The notes beneath the pieces are model-generated. The model saw nothing but the letters and a program-made list of their open reading frames with translations. It ran no database searches and had not been told where the DNA came from. The position numbers and the translations under genes were made by a program. Positions 17,994 through 28,784 of a DNA stretch of 29,377 bases are shown one piece after another (the stretch's first letter is position 1; the number at the start of each line of letters is the position of its first letter). Source of the DNA: Tubulinosema ratisbonensis (taxonomy: Eukaryota; Microsporidia; Tubulinosematidae). The stretch covers positions 1-29,377 of the forward strand of contig RCSS01000118.1 of assembly GCA_004000155.1 (NCBI GenBank). Direction: 5' to 3'.

Positions 17994-20900
17994 TTAACAG
18001 GATGATAATTTTATTTTAGGAACAATGTTCATTGCTAATAATTCAAAGAGTAATAATTTAAAGGCATAAGGAACAGTACAAGGTATTAAATCACCACAAC
18101 ATTTTTCTTTTGTAGCAACTAAGCCACATTTTTTACAAAATTTTATCACATAACCATCAGAAGAAACCATAAGTCTTTCTAAAATAATTTGTGAAACACC
18201 ATAACCCACNAAACAATCTCTTTCCATTTCACCAACCCTTAGTCCTCCCTGTTTTGCTCTTCCTTCTGTTGGTTGTCTTGTTAATAACGCCTTAGGTCCT
18301 TTGGCTCTAGCATGCATTTTATCTGCTACCATATGCTTAAGTTTTTGATAATATATAGGACCGAAAAAGACATATCCTTCCATTATTTCTCCTGTGATAC
18401 CACAATAAAAACATTCTTTTCCAGTATAACTGTACCCATGTTTAGCTAATGTATTAAATGTTTCTTTGTAATTTTCTATGATTTCATCTGGTAAATTTCC
18501 TTTTTTATCTTTAATATTCATTTTTTCTAAATCTAATATCCCATAATTTTCTGATTCACAAGAAAAAATAGTAGCATCCATTTCTGTGCCTTCTAAAACA
18601 CCCATTTTTCCATGTATTAATTCTANTAATTTACCTACTGTCATTCTGCTTGGGTATCCATGTGGATTCATGATTATATCTGGCCTAGTTCCATGCTCAT
18701 TAAATGGTAAGTTTTCTTCTGGTACAATAAGTCCAACAACACCTTTTTGNCCATGTCTACTACTAAATTTATCTCCTAGTTCAGGAACTCTAACTTGTCT
18801 TAGGCGTCCTTTTACAATAGGCACATCCGAAGTAGTAACATATATTGTATCTAATACTATAGGATCTAATCCTTTATACCTTTCACCAGTCAATTTATCG
18901 GGGATTCCTGTAGTAAGATTTATAAAATATTGCCCATCTTCTAATATTTCACCTGGATTTACATTAAAGANTAACTTTTGTTTAGTGCCATCTTGAAATT
19001 CTTTTATTTCCTGTTTATAAGTTTTATAAACTTCACCACGACCGAATCCTCTATCAATACTAGCTTTATTTAAAATCATTGCATCTTCTATATCATACCC
19101 AGAATAAGACATCACTGCCACCATAGCATTTATACNAGATGGCATAAATTGTTTAGTTCGAGTGCCAACTATAGGTTTTTGAGCATAAGTAAGAATATTA
19201 AGCACCGTGTCATATCTTTCTCTATAAAAAGTGTGAATAAATCCCATAGCTTGTTTAGACATGGCACATTGATAAGTATTTCTTGGTGATTGATTATGAT
19301 TTGGGAATGGGATCAAACTTGCAATATAACCTAACAAAGTGTAATCACACAGTTCCATATGTGTGTATAAAACGTTCTCTTCACTAAATTTAAATTGTAA
19401 ATCAATATCATTTTTCTGCTTTTTAAAATCTAAACCTGTTATTTTGGAGGGATCAAAAAAGGAAATCAAAGAATCATTGCATTCATTTACGTCTATAAAT
19501 TCTATTTTGCCTTCAGAAAAAGCTGAATCAATAGTTTTATACTTTTGTTCGATCAAATCAATATCATTAACAGTCAACAAGGTTTTATTATTTTCTAAAA
19601 TAAATAAAGGTCTACATAACCTACCTGAATCAGTTGAAATATTAATAGTTTTTCTTGTTATTTGTTTGCTGACAGAAGTTGAAGGAGAAAAAATATTTTG
19701 ATTCCTTAATTTTCTAATTTGTTGAATAAAATCATCAGGATCATTGGTGACACCTAAAAAGGAACCATTTAAAAATATAGAATATCCATTTTCAATATCA
19801 TAAGGTTTACATCTCAAATAATGTAAAATTTTCATTTTGTGAATGATTTTTTCAGTCTGATCATCTTCTGAATCTTTAATTTCTAAAATTATTTCTTCAT
19901 GTGAAGTTTTTTTATAATCAGATGTAATATGTGCTAATAACGACAGATTTTTTACCAAACCACAAGATTCTCCTTCTGGAGTATCATTAGGACACAATAC
20001 TCCAAAACTGCTAGTGTGTAATGCTCTTGGACCAGAAACCTTTCTAGTTTTCTCAAACTGTGCTTGTATTCTAGTCATCATTCCAATAGCAGAAGTGTAA
20101 GATAAACGGGAAAGTACTTGTGACACCCCCTTCTTTTCCATTCTAAATCTTTTTANTGTCCAATTACCTGTAGAAATTGCTCTGTTAAATGAGTTAGTAA
20201 TCAGATTTACTTGTAAATTTAGATATGAAAGAGCATCAAAATTATCACTTCTTGTTCGTGATAATANCTTGTCGATTGATTTTTTTAATTCCGCATTAAA
20301 ACGTATAAACGTATCTTCAAAAAGTAAAGCTAATAATTGACCTGATAACTCAAATCTTTTATTTCCAATAAAATCTATGTCGTCAACATTATCATCAAGC
20401 AATAAATATTTAGCCATAAAACATAAAGTGATAGCTTTTCTTAATTGATTAATACCTTCATTAGGTATGTTTGGCAAAATTACATCATTTATCAATTTTC
20501 TTGTTTTTTGGGCTTTGTCAATTTTTTGTAAAGAATCATCATACGTCAATTTTATGTAATTATACAAATATTCCAAAGCTTGTTTTTGAGTAAATATTTG
20601 CTCTTTTGAACAATGCTCAAGTGAAATTTCAACAATGTCAATTATTTTTTGATCATAACCAATATATTCTGTTATACTTTTATCACTAGTCATTCCTAAA
20701 GCTTTCAAAACAACAATCAATGGCACATCGGAAGTAAAAATGTTATTCTTCACAGATAAAATGGAATGTTTATTCAAATATATTCCAGTTTTGCTCTTTC
20801 TATTTACAGTAGAAGAAGTAACAGATGCAACTCTTTGATGTTGTTTATCCGGTTCAACTATAATTCTATTTTTTGATAGCTGTTCTTGAATAAGTATTAC

Positions 20901-21449
20901 TCTTTCTACACCATTCACAACAAAATAACCTCCATAATCATTAATACATTCTTTACTTTGATAAATTATCTCATTTTTTTTAGATTGAGATTTTATGATT
21001 GGTAACTTAAAACGTTCTCCTCCAAAATTAATTATATGAGAAGATTTGTTATCATCCCACAAATGACAAAGTATACTTCTCAACATAACAGGTATTTTAC
21101 CAAGAAACACATTATTTTTTGTTAAAACCTGTTTGTCTTTGGTATATTCAATATCAGCATATAAATTTGCTGAATAACTTAAATCTCTCATTCTACACTC
21201 ATGCGGAAAAATAATTCTTGTATTCATATCCTCTTCTAACGAAGGTTTAGTTATTCTTATAGACTTATAAGTAAGAAAAAAAGCATGATCAATGTCTGAG
21301 TAAATAGTTTTGTTAGCTGAGATTATTGATGGAATATCATTGATTATAAAAGAATTATAACTTTCTATGTGGTGTCTGCTGCAAAACTGTGGTGTTAATA
21401 ATTCATTTACTAAAACTTGAATTTTATCTAAAACATCCTTTTTTTTCAT
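17994..21449 (-). CDS. RET1: RNA polymerase III second-largest subunit RPC2
   Basis: The 1151-residue beta-like subunit, close to yeast Ret1 (1149). Pol III rather than Pol II or I identity is shown by [77 protein letters not shown] (781-790, catalytic-site E788 and D789), [42 protein letters not shown] and [20 protein letters not shown]. The enzyme makes tRNAs and 5S rRNA; a tRNA gene lies in this window. Two departures are visible. The CPLDPGG block is CINDYGG after an extra stretch of about 20 residues. The C-terminal zinc motif has C1105, C1108 and adjacent C1117-C1118 instead of a second CxxC. Several N bases give isolated unknown residues. ACC precedes the ATG. Confidence 0.97.
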   Translation of the reverse strand: MKKKDVLDKIQVLVNELLTPQFCSRHHIESYNSFIINDIPSIISANKTIYSDIDHAFFLTYKSIRITKPSLEEDMNTRIIFPHECRMRDLSYSANLYADIEYTKDKQVLTKNNVFLGKIPVMLRSILCHLWDDNKSSHIINFGGERFKLPIIKSQSKKNEIIYQSKECINDYGGYFVVNGVERVILIQEQLSKNRIIVEPDKQHQRVASVTSSTVNRKSKTGIYLNKHSILSVKNNIFTSDVPLIVVLKALGMTSDKSITEYIGYDQKIIDIVEISLEHCSKEQIFTQKQALEYLYNYIKLTYDDSLQKIDKAQKTRKLINDVILPNIPNEGINQLRKAITLCFMAKYLLLDDNVDDIDFIGNKRFELSGQLLALLFEDTFIRFNAELKKSIDKXLSRTRSDNFDALSYLNLQVNLITNSFNRAISTGNWTXKRFRMEKKGVSQVLSRLSYTSAIGMMTRIQAQFEKTRKVSGPRALHTSSFGVLCPNDTPEGESCGLVKNLSLLAHITSDYKKTSHEEIILEIKDSEDDQTEKIIHKMKILHYLRCKPYDIENGYSIFLNGSFLGVTNDPDDFIQQIRKLRNQNIFSPSTSVSKQITRKTINISTDSGRLCRPLFILENNKTLLTVNDIDLIEQKYKTIDSAFSEGKIEFIDVNECNDSLISFFDPSKITGLDFKKQKNDIDLQFKFSEENVLYTHMELCDYTLLGYIASLIPFPNHNQSPRNTYQCAMSKQAMGFIHTFYRERYDTVLNILTYAQKPIVGTRTKQFMPSXINAMVAVMSYSGYDIEDAMILNKASIDRGFGRGEVYKTYKQEIKEFQDGTKQKLXFNVNPGEILEDGQYFINLTTGIPDKLTGERYKGLDPIVLDTIYVTTSDVPIVKGRLRQVRVPELGDKFSSRHXQKGVVGLIVPEENLPFNEHGTRPDIIMNPHGYPSRMTVGKLXELIHGKMGVLEGTEMDATIFSCESENYGILDLEKMNIKDKKGNLPDEIIENYKETFNTLAKHGYSYTGKECFYCGITGEIMEGYVFFGPIYYQKLKHMVADKMHARAKGPKALLTRQPTEGRAKQGGLRVGEMERDCXVGYGVSQIILERLMVSSDGYVIKFCKKCGLVATKEKCCGDLIPCTVPYAFKLLLFELLAMNIVPKIKLSSC

Positions 21450-22975
21450 GGTATTAATTTTAATAACTTTTTAAAAATAAAATTTTAAATTTATAAAAAT
21501 TCTTAAAATAAATTTTTTATCTGCAAAAAAAATAAAAAAAACATTAAATTATGTATAAATTTTATAAAATTAATATCCGAAAAAGGTCATTGATATTGTT
21601 AATTAAATACATAAAAATAATATTAATTTATCATATGAAGATTGTTTTTTTATTTAAAACCTTTTTTGTTAGTTTTTTTTTCAATAAAAATATTTAATAT
21701 TTAATCTTCATTTATCTCGTTCTTTTTTAAATAAATATTTTTTTTTCTAAGCTAAAAATTTATTAATTTATACTTTTTTTTTGTTTTTTTAAAATAAAGA
21801 TATTACTTTTATAATTCACATTATATGAAATTAATATCTCTATTTTGTAAATATTAGAAAAAAAGTAAAAATAATAAATTTACACTTAAAATTATTAATA
21901 TTCACTTTGTAATTTTAATATATCACCTGTAATTGAAAAAAATAAAAAATAATAAGAAAAATCTATCATCTAAATTAAAATCCAGGTAATAATTGTTTTT
22001 TGTATAATTTTTTCTAGAATATAAAATTTATTATTTGAAAAAATTATATCTTAAGTAAAAAAAATTAACTAAATGTTACTTAATTCATTAAAATTAATTT
22101 GTGTAATCTGCACCGAAAAGGAAATTACTTATATTTTATTGTTTAAAAATTGGGAAATCAATATTTTATTGATAAAAACTTTTTAAACAAAGTAAAATTT
22201 TTTATGAATATCAAAATAAAAGAATCAAATCGCGATAGAAATTTAAATATAAAATTTTAAGTTTCAAATGTGATCTGAGAATTTTATTTAGGTAAAGATA
22301 TAAATAATAATATTTAGAGTTTCATCTGTAAAATATATATCTGAAAATTAAAGTGTCAGACAATGATTAAAAATTTGCGATTCCTAGTTTCAAATTTGAA
22401 ATAGTAATTTCTATTTAAAAATAAATTTTAGTTCAATAAACTAATAAAGAAAGATTACTAATAAAGTTTTTTAAAACATTATTGTAAAAATTTTTTATTT
22501 AAAAGATTAAATTTGACTATGACTACAGTTGAACACATTATTGTTTTTTATTTTTGCTTCTGATTTTTGTTCTCTTATATTAAACTTTTTACTTTGTTTA
22601 GAAATTAACAAAAACTTTATTTTTATGAATTGAAAAAAAATTCACATCTTTGGCTTTGAATGTAATAGATTTTTGATATCTAGAATTTTAATTAAATAGA
22701 AATATAAACTAGATAATATAAAAAAGTATTTAAATTTTTTTTAAGAAATACTCAAAACTAATTTTAGCATTTTAATGAAAATTTTATTATAATTGTCGTA
22801 TTTTATGCAGTAATTAGTAAATAACAATATCACAAAAAATGAGTCAATAAAAAATATAAACATCAAATAATGTTTAGTTTTAAAATTTTTTAGTCTTTTT
22901 TATCAAATAAAAGATAAGAAAATTTTTATGATAAAAATGAATGATATAAAAATAAATTGATCAGAGGGGTAATAA
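21450..22975. other. gene-free AT-rich spacer, 1.5 kb
   Basis: Upstream flank of both RPC2 (minus) and the 207-residue gene (plus). No convincing frame or RNA gene was seen. A perfect 14-base palindrome TTTCAAATTTGAAA lies at 22388-22401, and a 9-base inverted pair ATGAAGATT/AATCTTCAT at 21635-21643 and 21703-21711; both may be chance. Confidence 0.65.
22966..22969 (+). promoter_or_regulatory. GGGG start-proximal motif of the 207-residue gene
   Basis: GGGG ends six bases before the ATG at 22976 in an otherwise nearly G-free stretch. GGG-like motifs are the described counterpart of CCC motifs before microsporidian genes. This supports both the gene and its start; an in-frame TAA (22973-22975) directly precedes the ATG. 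Confidence 0.5.
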
Positions 22976-23599
22976 ATGATTTTATTTTTTTGGATATTAA
23001 GAGTAGAATCGGCAGATAAATGGATAATATCTTGGTGTTTTGATTTTGTAAAAAAACAAAACTACGGCTATCTAATCGGGTATGAATATTTAAGAGGAGC
23101 GAATTTTTTATTAAGAAGGATCTTAGATTCTCCGCTTGAATGGTCAACTAGAATGAACAAAGACGATAATATTAAAAAAACGTTTTCTTTTGATATAAAT
23201 TATCTAATAACTAAGAAAGAAAAATTAGAAAAATTACTAATGATACTCGAAAGAATTTTGGAAAATTTTCAAGAATTTAAAGCTAGTTTATTCGAACCAA
23301 ACAATCGACTAGATGATATGGTTACTGATTTAAAAAAAAAATTGCATTGTGATTACGAACTTATCCGAAAGTTCTTTAAAACACTGAAAGATAATATTTT
23401 ACAAAATATGATTAAAAACATTTTTGATTTTTTTTGGACAGCATACTGCATAAGTGATAATCCAATAGATGCCGAAAAAGGATTATATTATTGTTTACAA
23501 CAACTTGAAATTTTTTTAAATGATTATAATATTATTCAAAGTTTTCAATCTACTACGTATCCTTGCTGCGTTAATCCTTCTTATATGAGAAAAAAATAA
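22976..23599 (+). CDS. unrecognised 207-residue protein
   Basis: The family is not recognised. The protein is predicted mostly helical: residues 64-150 are Leu/Lys/Glu-rich (KKEKLEKLLMILERILENFQ and on) and could form coiled coils, and a Cys pair occurs near the C-terminus (YPCCVNPSY). The first seven residues are hydrophobic (ILFFWIL), giving a weak and short signal-peptide-like start with possible cleavage after VESA. The ATG cannot move upstream because an in-frame stop touches it, and GGGG lies just before. Codon choice is more mixed than in the conserved genes, with CGA, CGG-containing and TCG codons. It stands alone, with 1.5 kb and 1.26 kb of spacer on either side. It could be a lineage-specific gene, possibly secreted. 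Confidence 0.55.
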   Translation: MILFFWILRVESADKWIISWCFDFVKKQNYGYLIGYEYLRGANFLLRRILDSPLEWSTRMNKDDNIKKTFSFDINYLITKKEKLEKLLMILERILENFQEFKASLFEPNNRLDDMVTDLKKKLHCDYELIRKFFKTLKDNILQNMIKNIFDFFWTAYCISDNPIDAEKGLYYCLQQLEIFLNDYNIIQSFQSTTYPCCVNPSYMRKK

Positions 23600-24019
23600 A
23601 AATTATCAAACGAAAATTTTAAATAAAGCATTTAAAACATATTTCATAAGTTTTAAAATATTTTGATGTTTCGACGATTCTTTAATTAGTAAAATAATAA
23701 CTTTTGAAAAATGTAACTGTAAAAAAAGCTTTGAGTTTTAAATTTGTTTTACGTCAGCATGATTATATGATTTGAATACCAGAGAATAAATTTTGCAAAA
23801 AATAATTTTTACATTTCAATGAAAAAGACATGAAAAATTAAAAAAAATTTTTAAAATCATCTTTCATAAAAAATATTGAATAAATAGTGCACATAATTTA
23901 GATTTTTATATTATTCTATTGAAAATATAATTTTTTTATATTAATTTTTCTTTGAATATTTATTTTTTCTCAACTATTTAAATATTTAACACATAAAAAT
24001 ATATTTTTTTTAGAATATA

Positions 24020-24113
24020 TTTTACCATATGTTTCTTTATAAATAGAGTTTTTTATATTATATATAGAAGGTATAGCAAAGATTAGTATGTGTTTCAGAC
24101 TCTGAGGAAAAAA
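24020..24113 (-). repeat. dispersed spacer repeat, copy 3 (inverted)
   Basis: Read on the minus strand, GAAACACATAC then TCTTTGCTATA, CTTCTATATATAATATAAAA, an ACTC block and AGAAACATATG follow in the same order and near-equal spacing as in the copy at 28785-28895. The similar stretch is about 95-110 bases, with small indels. Confidence 0.6.
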
Positions 24114-24825
24114 TTTTATATTTATTTATTTTATTTCTTAAATTTCCGAACTATTTTTAAGTTTTTAATTATCAAAATAAAATTATTTTTTGCGATGTTT
24201 AAAAAACTAAAATATTTTTGTGTGAATTTTTTTAATTTAAAAAATATTATTTCTTAAATTATTTTATTTAAAATGGTCTATAAAAAAGTTTTTTTAGATT
24301 AAAATAAATTTTAACGAAAATATTTTAGAAAAATAACTAATTTATAAATAATAAAAGATGTTACTTCTAATGATAACATCTAAGAAATTCTTTATAAGAT
24401 ATATTTAGAGGTAAACTAGTTTAAATTTGCAAATTTTATCATAAATTAATATTTTTGAAGAAAAGCTTTATATTAGCTTTATTTTTTGAATAAAAAATCC
24501 GGTAAAAACAACTTATTTTCAATAAAGACCCTATATTTTATTACTTTAGTAAAAAAGATAGTAAATTAAAAATCCTTATTTTGTAATGTTATACCAGTTA
24601 GTTTTTTGATTTCTAAAATTTTTTAGAGTCATATTAAAATATTAATTGAATATTAAAATACTTGTTTTTCAAGTTATTAGATAATCAAATTGTGATTCTT
24701 TCTTTCAAAACATATTTTTGAGATAAAAAATATCAAAAAAAACCAAATCTAGCATATAATTAACTTTTTTAAAATTTTTTACACTTACATGTGTATTTTT
24801 TAATTTGATCTTTTTATTTTTTTAC

Positions 24826-24841
24826 GGGAGTTAAAAAATTT
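24826..24841 (+). promoter_or_regulatory. GGG and AAATTT signals before the 904-residue gene
   Basis: GGG lies at 24826-24828 and AAATTT at 24836-24841, the latter ending 14 bases before the ATG at 24856. Both motif types are described upstream of microsporidian coding sequences. The GGG is further from the start than the CC motifs of the conserved genes. Confidence 0.4.
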
Positions 24842-24855
24842 GAAAGAAATATAAA

Positions 24856-27570
24856 ATGAACTTTTTTCATTTTACAATGATAAAATTACAAAAATGTTTT
24901 ATTGTACAATTAAATTTGATGTTAGTATTTTTAAATTTTCCCGTTACTAGGAACGCTGAAGCTGATGAACAAACAGAAAACCATTTTTATCCCAAAACGT
25001 TTAAACCTCCCAAAGCAATTCGACCTTTTTTTTACAGCATTACTTCTTTTGATAGTGATAAGACAAAAAACAATGAATTAAGTTTATTGTTTGGTTTTAC
25101 AGTGGATAGGTTAGTTGAACGAGCCGGTAAGATTGATTTTAGGCAATACCCAAATAAAACAATTCTAATGGACAAAGATGATGAAAGTCTATATCTACAA
25201 ATTATTCATAAAAATGATGGTAGTTTTACTTTAGTTTCTAGTAGGTCTCTTATTTTAAAAATTTCAAAAAGAATCAACAAATTATTAAAAAAGAATCATC
25301 TTACAAATGAGGATAGACAGTTGCTTTCATTATTACCAAAGAAATATCTAAAACAATTGTTTGAAAATAATAATAACTTTTTTTCAGGCAATGATTTAAA
25401 AGAGACAAAGACACTTGAACCCCAAAATGTATTTCCGAAAAAATTAAAAATGGGTTATAGCAGCAAAAATGATATATTAGATTCAGAAGATTTTGAATAT
25501 GCAACAAAGGGTGCGTTTGACAAAAAAACGCGGATTGAAAAATCATCAGGATTTATTTCAAATTTTAAACTAAAAAACTTAAATGATCTTCATCGAAGTC
25601 TTTATATCAGCTCAACTTCCAACCCATCAATAACTCTTACAACAGTTTCTTCATCTGAAAACAATGATGTAAGGCTAAGTACAAATAATTATTCTAAAAA
25701 TATTTACGATACTAAAGAAATAAAACTTCCTTTAATCAAATCACAACCTGCCACTTACAAGCCTAAAAAAATTTTAAATGCAGAATATATACCCGGGTTA
25801 GCAGATAATAACATCTTAGAAGATGCTCTACCAACCAACAGATTAAAATCACACAACATGAATAAATATTATTTTAGGATAAAAAAGAATACTTGGTTTC
25901 CTAAAATCCAAAAAAAGGAAAAAAGAACACAAAATAATTCAATTTATGATAATTCCATGATAGAATCTGCCGACGTGGTTACAGAAAAAGCTGAAAACTT
26001 AAACAATGAACTTTTTTACTTTAGAGGAACTACAGATGGTCCAGGTTTTATAATAAATCCTACTAAACCCCAAAGAAAAGTTTACGAACATATGACAACA
26101 AGTTCACCTTTTTTGACAAATTTTGATGAAAAAAAAATTGAAAATTCGGAAAACATAAATGATGAATCAAAACCCGATGCATTTAATTTAGAACCAGAAA
26201 ACGATCCGGAAAATAAAATAAGCAAAAAAGTATTTAAAACTACGACATTTAAGACAATTAAATCCTTCGAATTATCTGAAAAAGACAAGACAACAGAAAA
26301 TAATTTAAATTTATCCTCTACTGAAAAATATACAGAAATTCCAAGATTAAACGATACAGAAAGCGTTGAGATTAATCATAATAAGACCAAAGTCAATTTT
26401 CAAAATATTGATTTAGAAAAACATGAAGAAAAAACATTAGGTTTAGAAATAGGGGTTGATTCCGTTACGGAGGAAAATAAAAACGCCACTACAGGTCAAC
26501 TTAAAACATCTAAACAGCAAGATTTAATATTAAGTTTTGAAAAACCTAAAAATACCTCAGAAGTTAAAGAAGAGCAAAGACGTATAGAAAGATATGATAG
26601 TGTTTTATCTACAAATTCAGGATCTCAAGGCTTATTGATGAATTCAAACATTCAAAACGAAAACGAACAGGGAACAAAAATTTTTGAAGATCTGGGTGCA
26701 GTTGCAGGCAAAATAGGAACTCAGATGGCCTTTAAGAAAATGGACAAATTAAAAGATACCCTTTCCTCATCTGTTGATTTATTTGATGCAGTTTTACCTG
26801 ACGTTGATCCTGAAAATGCAAAATTATCTGGCCATACAAATCAAATAGGCAATATTAAATCTTCCAAACAAGGAGAGTTCATTTCATCACAAAAGAAAGA
26901 AANTCATACCTGGAGTAGTATTAATGAAAATCCCAATGGATTAGCAAAGCCAAACAATTTTCATAATAATCCTAAAGTTAATCAAACGAATAGCATTAAT
27001 AATAGACGCCAAGCTGGTAAAAACCCCGATTTTCAAACCAAACCTTTAATAGAAGATAAGTATAAAGAAAATAAAAGAAACCACTCTTTAGGTTCGGAAA
27101 ATACTGATTCATTTCATAATTCAAATTTTCAAAATCCTAAAAAAGGAAGCAATAAAACGAGAGATTTTACTAATACAAACATCAATTCACCGAATAAAAC
27201 TACTTCTTCTAGCGCAGAAAAAATGAAAAAAACTAAAAACAATGAGATAAACAATAATTCTACAAAATTAAATAAGTCCGAAAATATTACTTCTTTGAAT
27301 TACAACAAGACAACATCAACTCTAAAACCAAAATATTTTTCGACTACTATAACTCCTTATATTTCAACTACTACTAATGCAAACAAACAATTTACGACTA
27401 AAGCAAACAATAAAACAGATAAAAACAAACAAAACTTATCAAAAAGTTCAAATAAAGAATCAAATAAATTTGACTTTACAGTCAAAGACATACAAATATC
27501 TGCCTCAATTATATTACTCTTGACACTTATAATAACATTTTTGAGATTTTTTAAATTTTTAAAAAATTGA
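24856..27570 (+). CDS. unrecognised 904-residue secreted/surface-type protein with C-terminal anchor
   Basis: No family is recognised. The N-terminus has a hydrophobic core (about 14-30) and likely cleavage near RNAEA-D, a signal peptide; Met8 is an alternative start. Residues 40-180 look folded (SLLFGFTVDRLVERAGKIDF and on). The middle and C-terminal parts are rich in Asn, Lys, Ser and Thr and look disordered, with many Asn-x-Ser/Thr sites. An ordered island at about 611-655 contains GAVAGKIGTQMAFKKMDKLK. Thr/Ser-rich TTxxP-like runs (about 828-860) precede a single membrane helix (879-896) and a short basic tail. This layout is of a type I surface protein; in a microsporidian it could sit on the plasma membrane or spore wall and carry O-mannose, but that is inference. 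One N leaves one unknown residue. Arg codons are mixed (CGA, CGG, CGT, CGC, AGG), unlike the AGA-dominated conserved genes. Confidence 0.75.
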   Translation: MNFFHFTMIKLQKCFIVQLNLMLVFLNFPVTRNAEADEQTENHFYPKTFKPPKAIRPFFYSITSFDSDKTKNNELSLLFGFTVDRLVERAGKIDFRQYPNKTILMDKDDESLYLQIIHKNDGSFTLVSSRSLILKISKRINKLLKKNHLTNEDRQLLSLLPKKYLKQLFENNNNFFSGNDLKETKTLEPQNVFPKKLKMGYSSKNDILDSEDFEYATKGAFDKKTRIEKSSGFISNFKLKNLNDLHRSLYISSTSNPSITLTTVSSSENNDVRLSTNNYSKNIYDTKEIKLPLIKSQPATYKPKKILNAEYIPGLADNNILEDALPTNRLKSHNMNKYYFRIKKNTWFPKIQKKEKRTQNNSIYDNSMIESADVVTEKAENLNNELFYFRGTTDGPGFIINPTKPQRKVYEHMTTSSPFLTNFDEKKIENSENINDESKPDAFNLEPENDPENKISKKVFKTTTFKTIKSFELSEKDKTTENNLNLSSTEKYTEIPRLNDTESVEINHNKTKVNFQNIDLEKHEEKTLGLEIGVDSVTEENKNATTGQLKTSKQQDLILSFEKPKNTSEVKEEQRRIERYDSVLSTNSGSQGLLMNSNIQNENEQGTKIFEDLGAVAGKIGTQMAFKKMDKLKDTLSSSVDLFDAVLPDVDPENAKLSGHTNQIGNIKSSKQGEFISSQKKEXHTWSSINENPNGLAKPNNFHNNPKVNQTNSINNRRQAGKNPDFQTKPLIEDKYKENKRNHSLGSENTDSFHNSNFQNPKKGSNKTRDFTNTNINSPNKTTSSSAEKMKKTKNNEINNNSTKLNKSENITSLNYNKTTSTLKPKYFSTTITPYISTTTNANKQFTTKANNKTDKNKQNLSKSSNKESNKFDFTVKDIQISASIILLLTLIITFLRFFKFLKN

Positions 27571-27976
27571 TTGCGAAGTAATTTTTATTTTAAATAAAAT
27601 GATGTAACAAATTTTTTCGACAAATAATATTTATGTTTTATTTTTTAACATCAACTTTATAAATTTCTTGTCTAAAGAATATTTTTGATTTTATAAAATT
27701 AAGTAAAAAATCAAAACTAACACTTTTTTTAATTAGTTTTGTAAAAAGTTGAATACATCCTAAATAAGTATGTTTGCGATTTTAAACACTTACTTATATT
27801 TGTATAGTTATTGTATGAACTCTTTTAGAAAAACAAAGATTTATTTTTTAGAAAATTTTCTATATCTTTTGTTTATTTATATACAAATTTTTAGATAGTT
27901 AAAAGGCCCAATTAGTTTATTTAATAATGATAAATGTATAAAATTCTTAAATTTCACTTAATTCATAAGGTTAATA

Positions 27977-28009
27977 ACAGCCCGGAAGGTAATTCTATAT
28001 ATGGGCTGT
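27977..28009. repeat. short perfect-stem hairpin
   Basis: ACAGCCC (27977-27983) and GGGCTGT (28003-28009) are perfect complements with a 19-base loop. The GC-rich stem stands out in this A/T-rich region about 400 bases downstream of the 904-residue gene. It could be a transcript-end structure or part of a small RNA; no family was recognised. Confidence 0.5.
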
Positions 28010-28220
28010 CTATTGAAAAATCATATATTTTAAAACAATGAATGAAATGTTTTTTTAGCTTGATATAATTCTAAAAAAGCTTATAGAGAATATAAAGCAT
28101 TTATTTAGACCACAAAGTCGACACCTAAGATTCAAAATATACTCAAAGATTTTTAATAGACACAAAGAAGCAGAACATGATGATATTTGTAATGACAAGA
28201 TGAGAATATTTTACAAAAAT

Positions 28221-28238
28221 TATCTTATCTTATCTTAT
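28221..28238. repeat. TATCT microsatellite, 3.6 copies
   Basis: Three full TATCT units and a partial fourth unit (TAT) occur head to tail in noncoding DNA. Confidence 0.75.
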
Positions 28239-28784
28239 TGAATTTTATAAATTATCTTACTAAATTAAGCAAAAGCATATGGTTTTTTTTATAAAAAGAA
28301 GGCAAATTGTAATTAATTTTGATGTGTGATAAAACATTAATTTAAATATTCTAGCCAGAATTTTTTCAACACTAGTTTTAAGAAATTAATTCAATAAAAA
28401 ATTAAATACAACTGCTATTCTTTGACGTTTTTAAATTTAAAATGTTTTTATTAAGTATAATAGATGAAACATGCCAAATATTTTATTATTTAAATAGTTA
28501 ACAATCAATTGACAAAATATATCATCATTTATTCAATACAGGATTAGATAAATTATAAATTTAAAAAATAAGAAAAAAATTAAAGTGAAAAAAAAATATA
28601 TTGAAAATTACAATATTAAAAATATTTTTAACCGGTTTGAAGAATGAAATTAAATATAAATAAAAAATTTTATAAATACAAATATGATAAAAATATAAAT
28701 GCTGTTTTGACTTTTTATAATATTAAATGTATATTTAAAATCAACTTTTTCTATTAAATAAATTAGTGCATAAAATACAGCCCT

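Larger units (their letters stand above)
23600..24855. other. gene-free AT-rich spacer, 1.26 kb
   Basis: No convincing coding frame or RNA gene was seen. It contains one minus-strand copy of the dispersed repeat (about 24020-24113), and at its right end the GGG/AAATTT signals of the 904-residue gene. Confidence 0.65.

Noticed and set aside
18586..18996. 136-codon plus-strand frame inside RPC2.
   Set aside because: It is antisense to conserved polymerase motifs.
17994..21449. Reading the second polymerase gene as RPB2 of Pol II.
   Set aside because: [31 protein letters not shown] and the C-terminal blocks follow Pol III RPC2, not RPB2.
21450..22975. Numerous A/T runs and short palindromes in the spacers.
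   Set aside because: At this base composition most are expected by chance; only longer or GC-containing ones were kept.
23655..23680. TTTCGACGATTC, at first sight like a tRNA T loop.
   Set aside because: No flanking complementary stem and no anticodon arm at the right distance.
28061..28239. Stop-free stretch of about 60 codons on the plus strand reading KHLFRPQSRHLRF and on.
   Set aside because: It has no ATG at its beginning, no recognisable family and no upstream CC or GGG. It may be a relic or chance.
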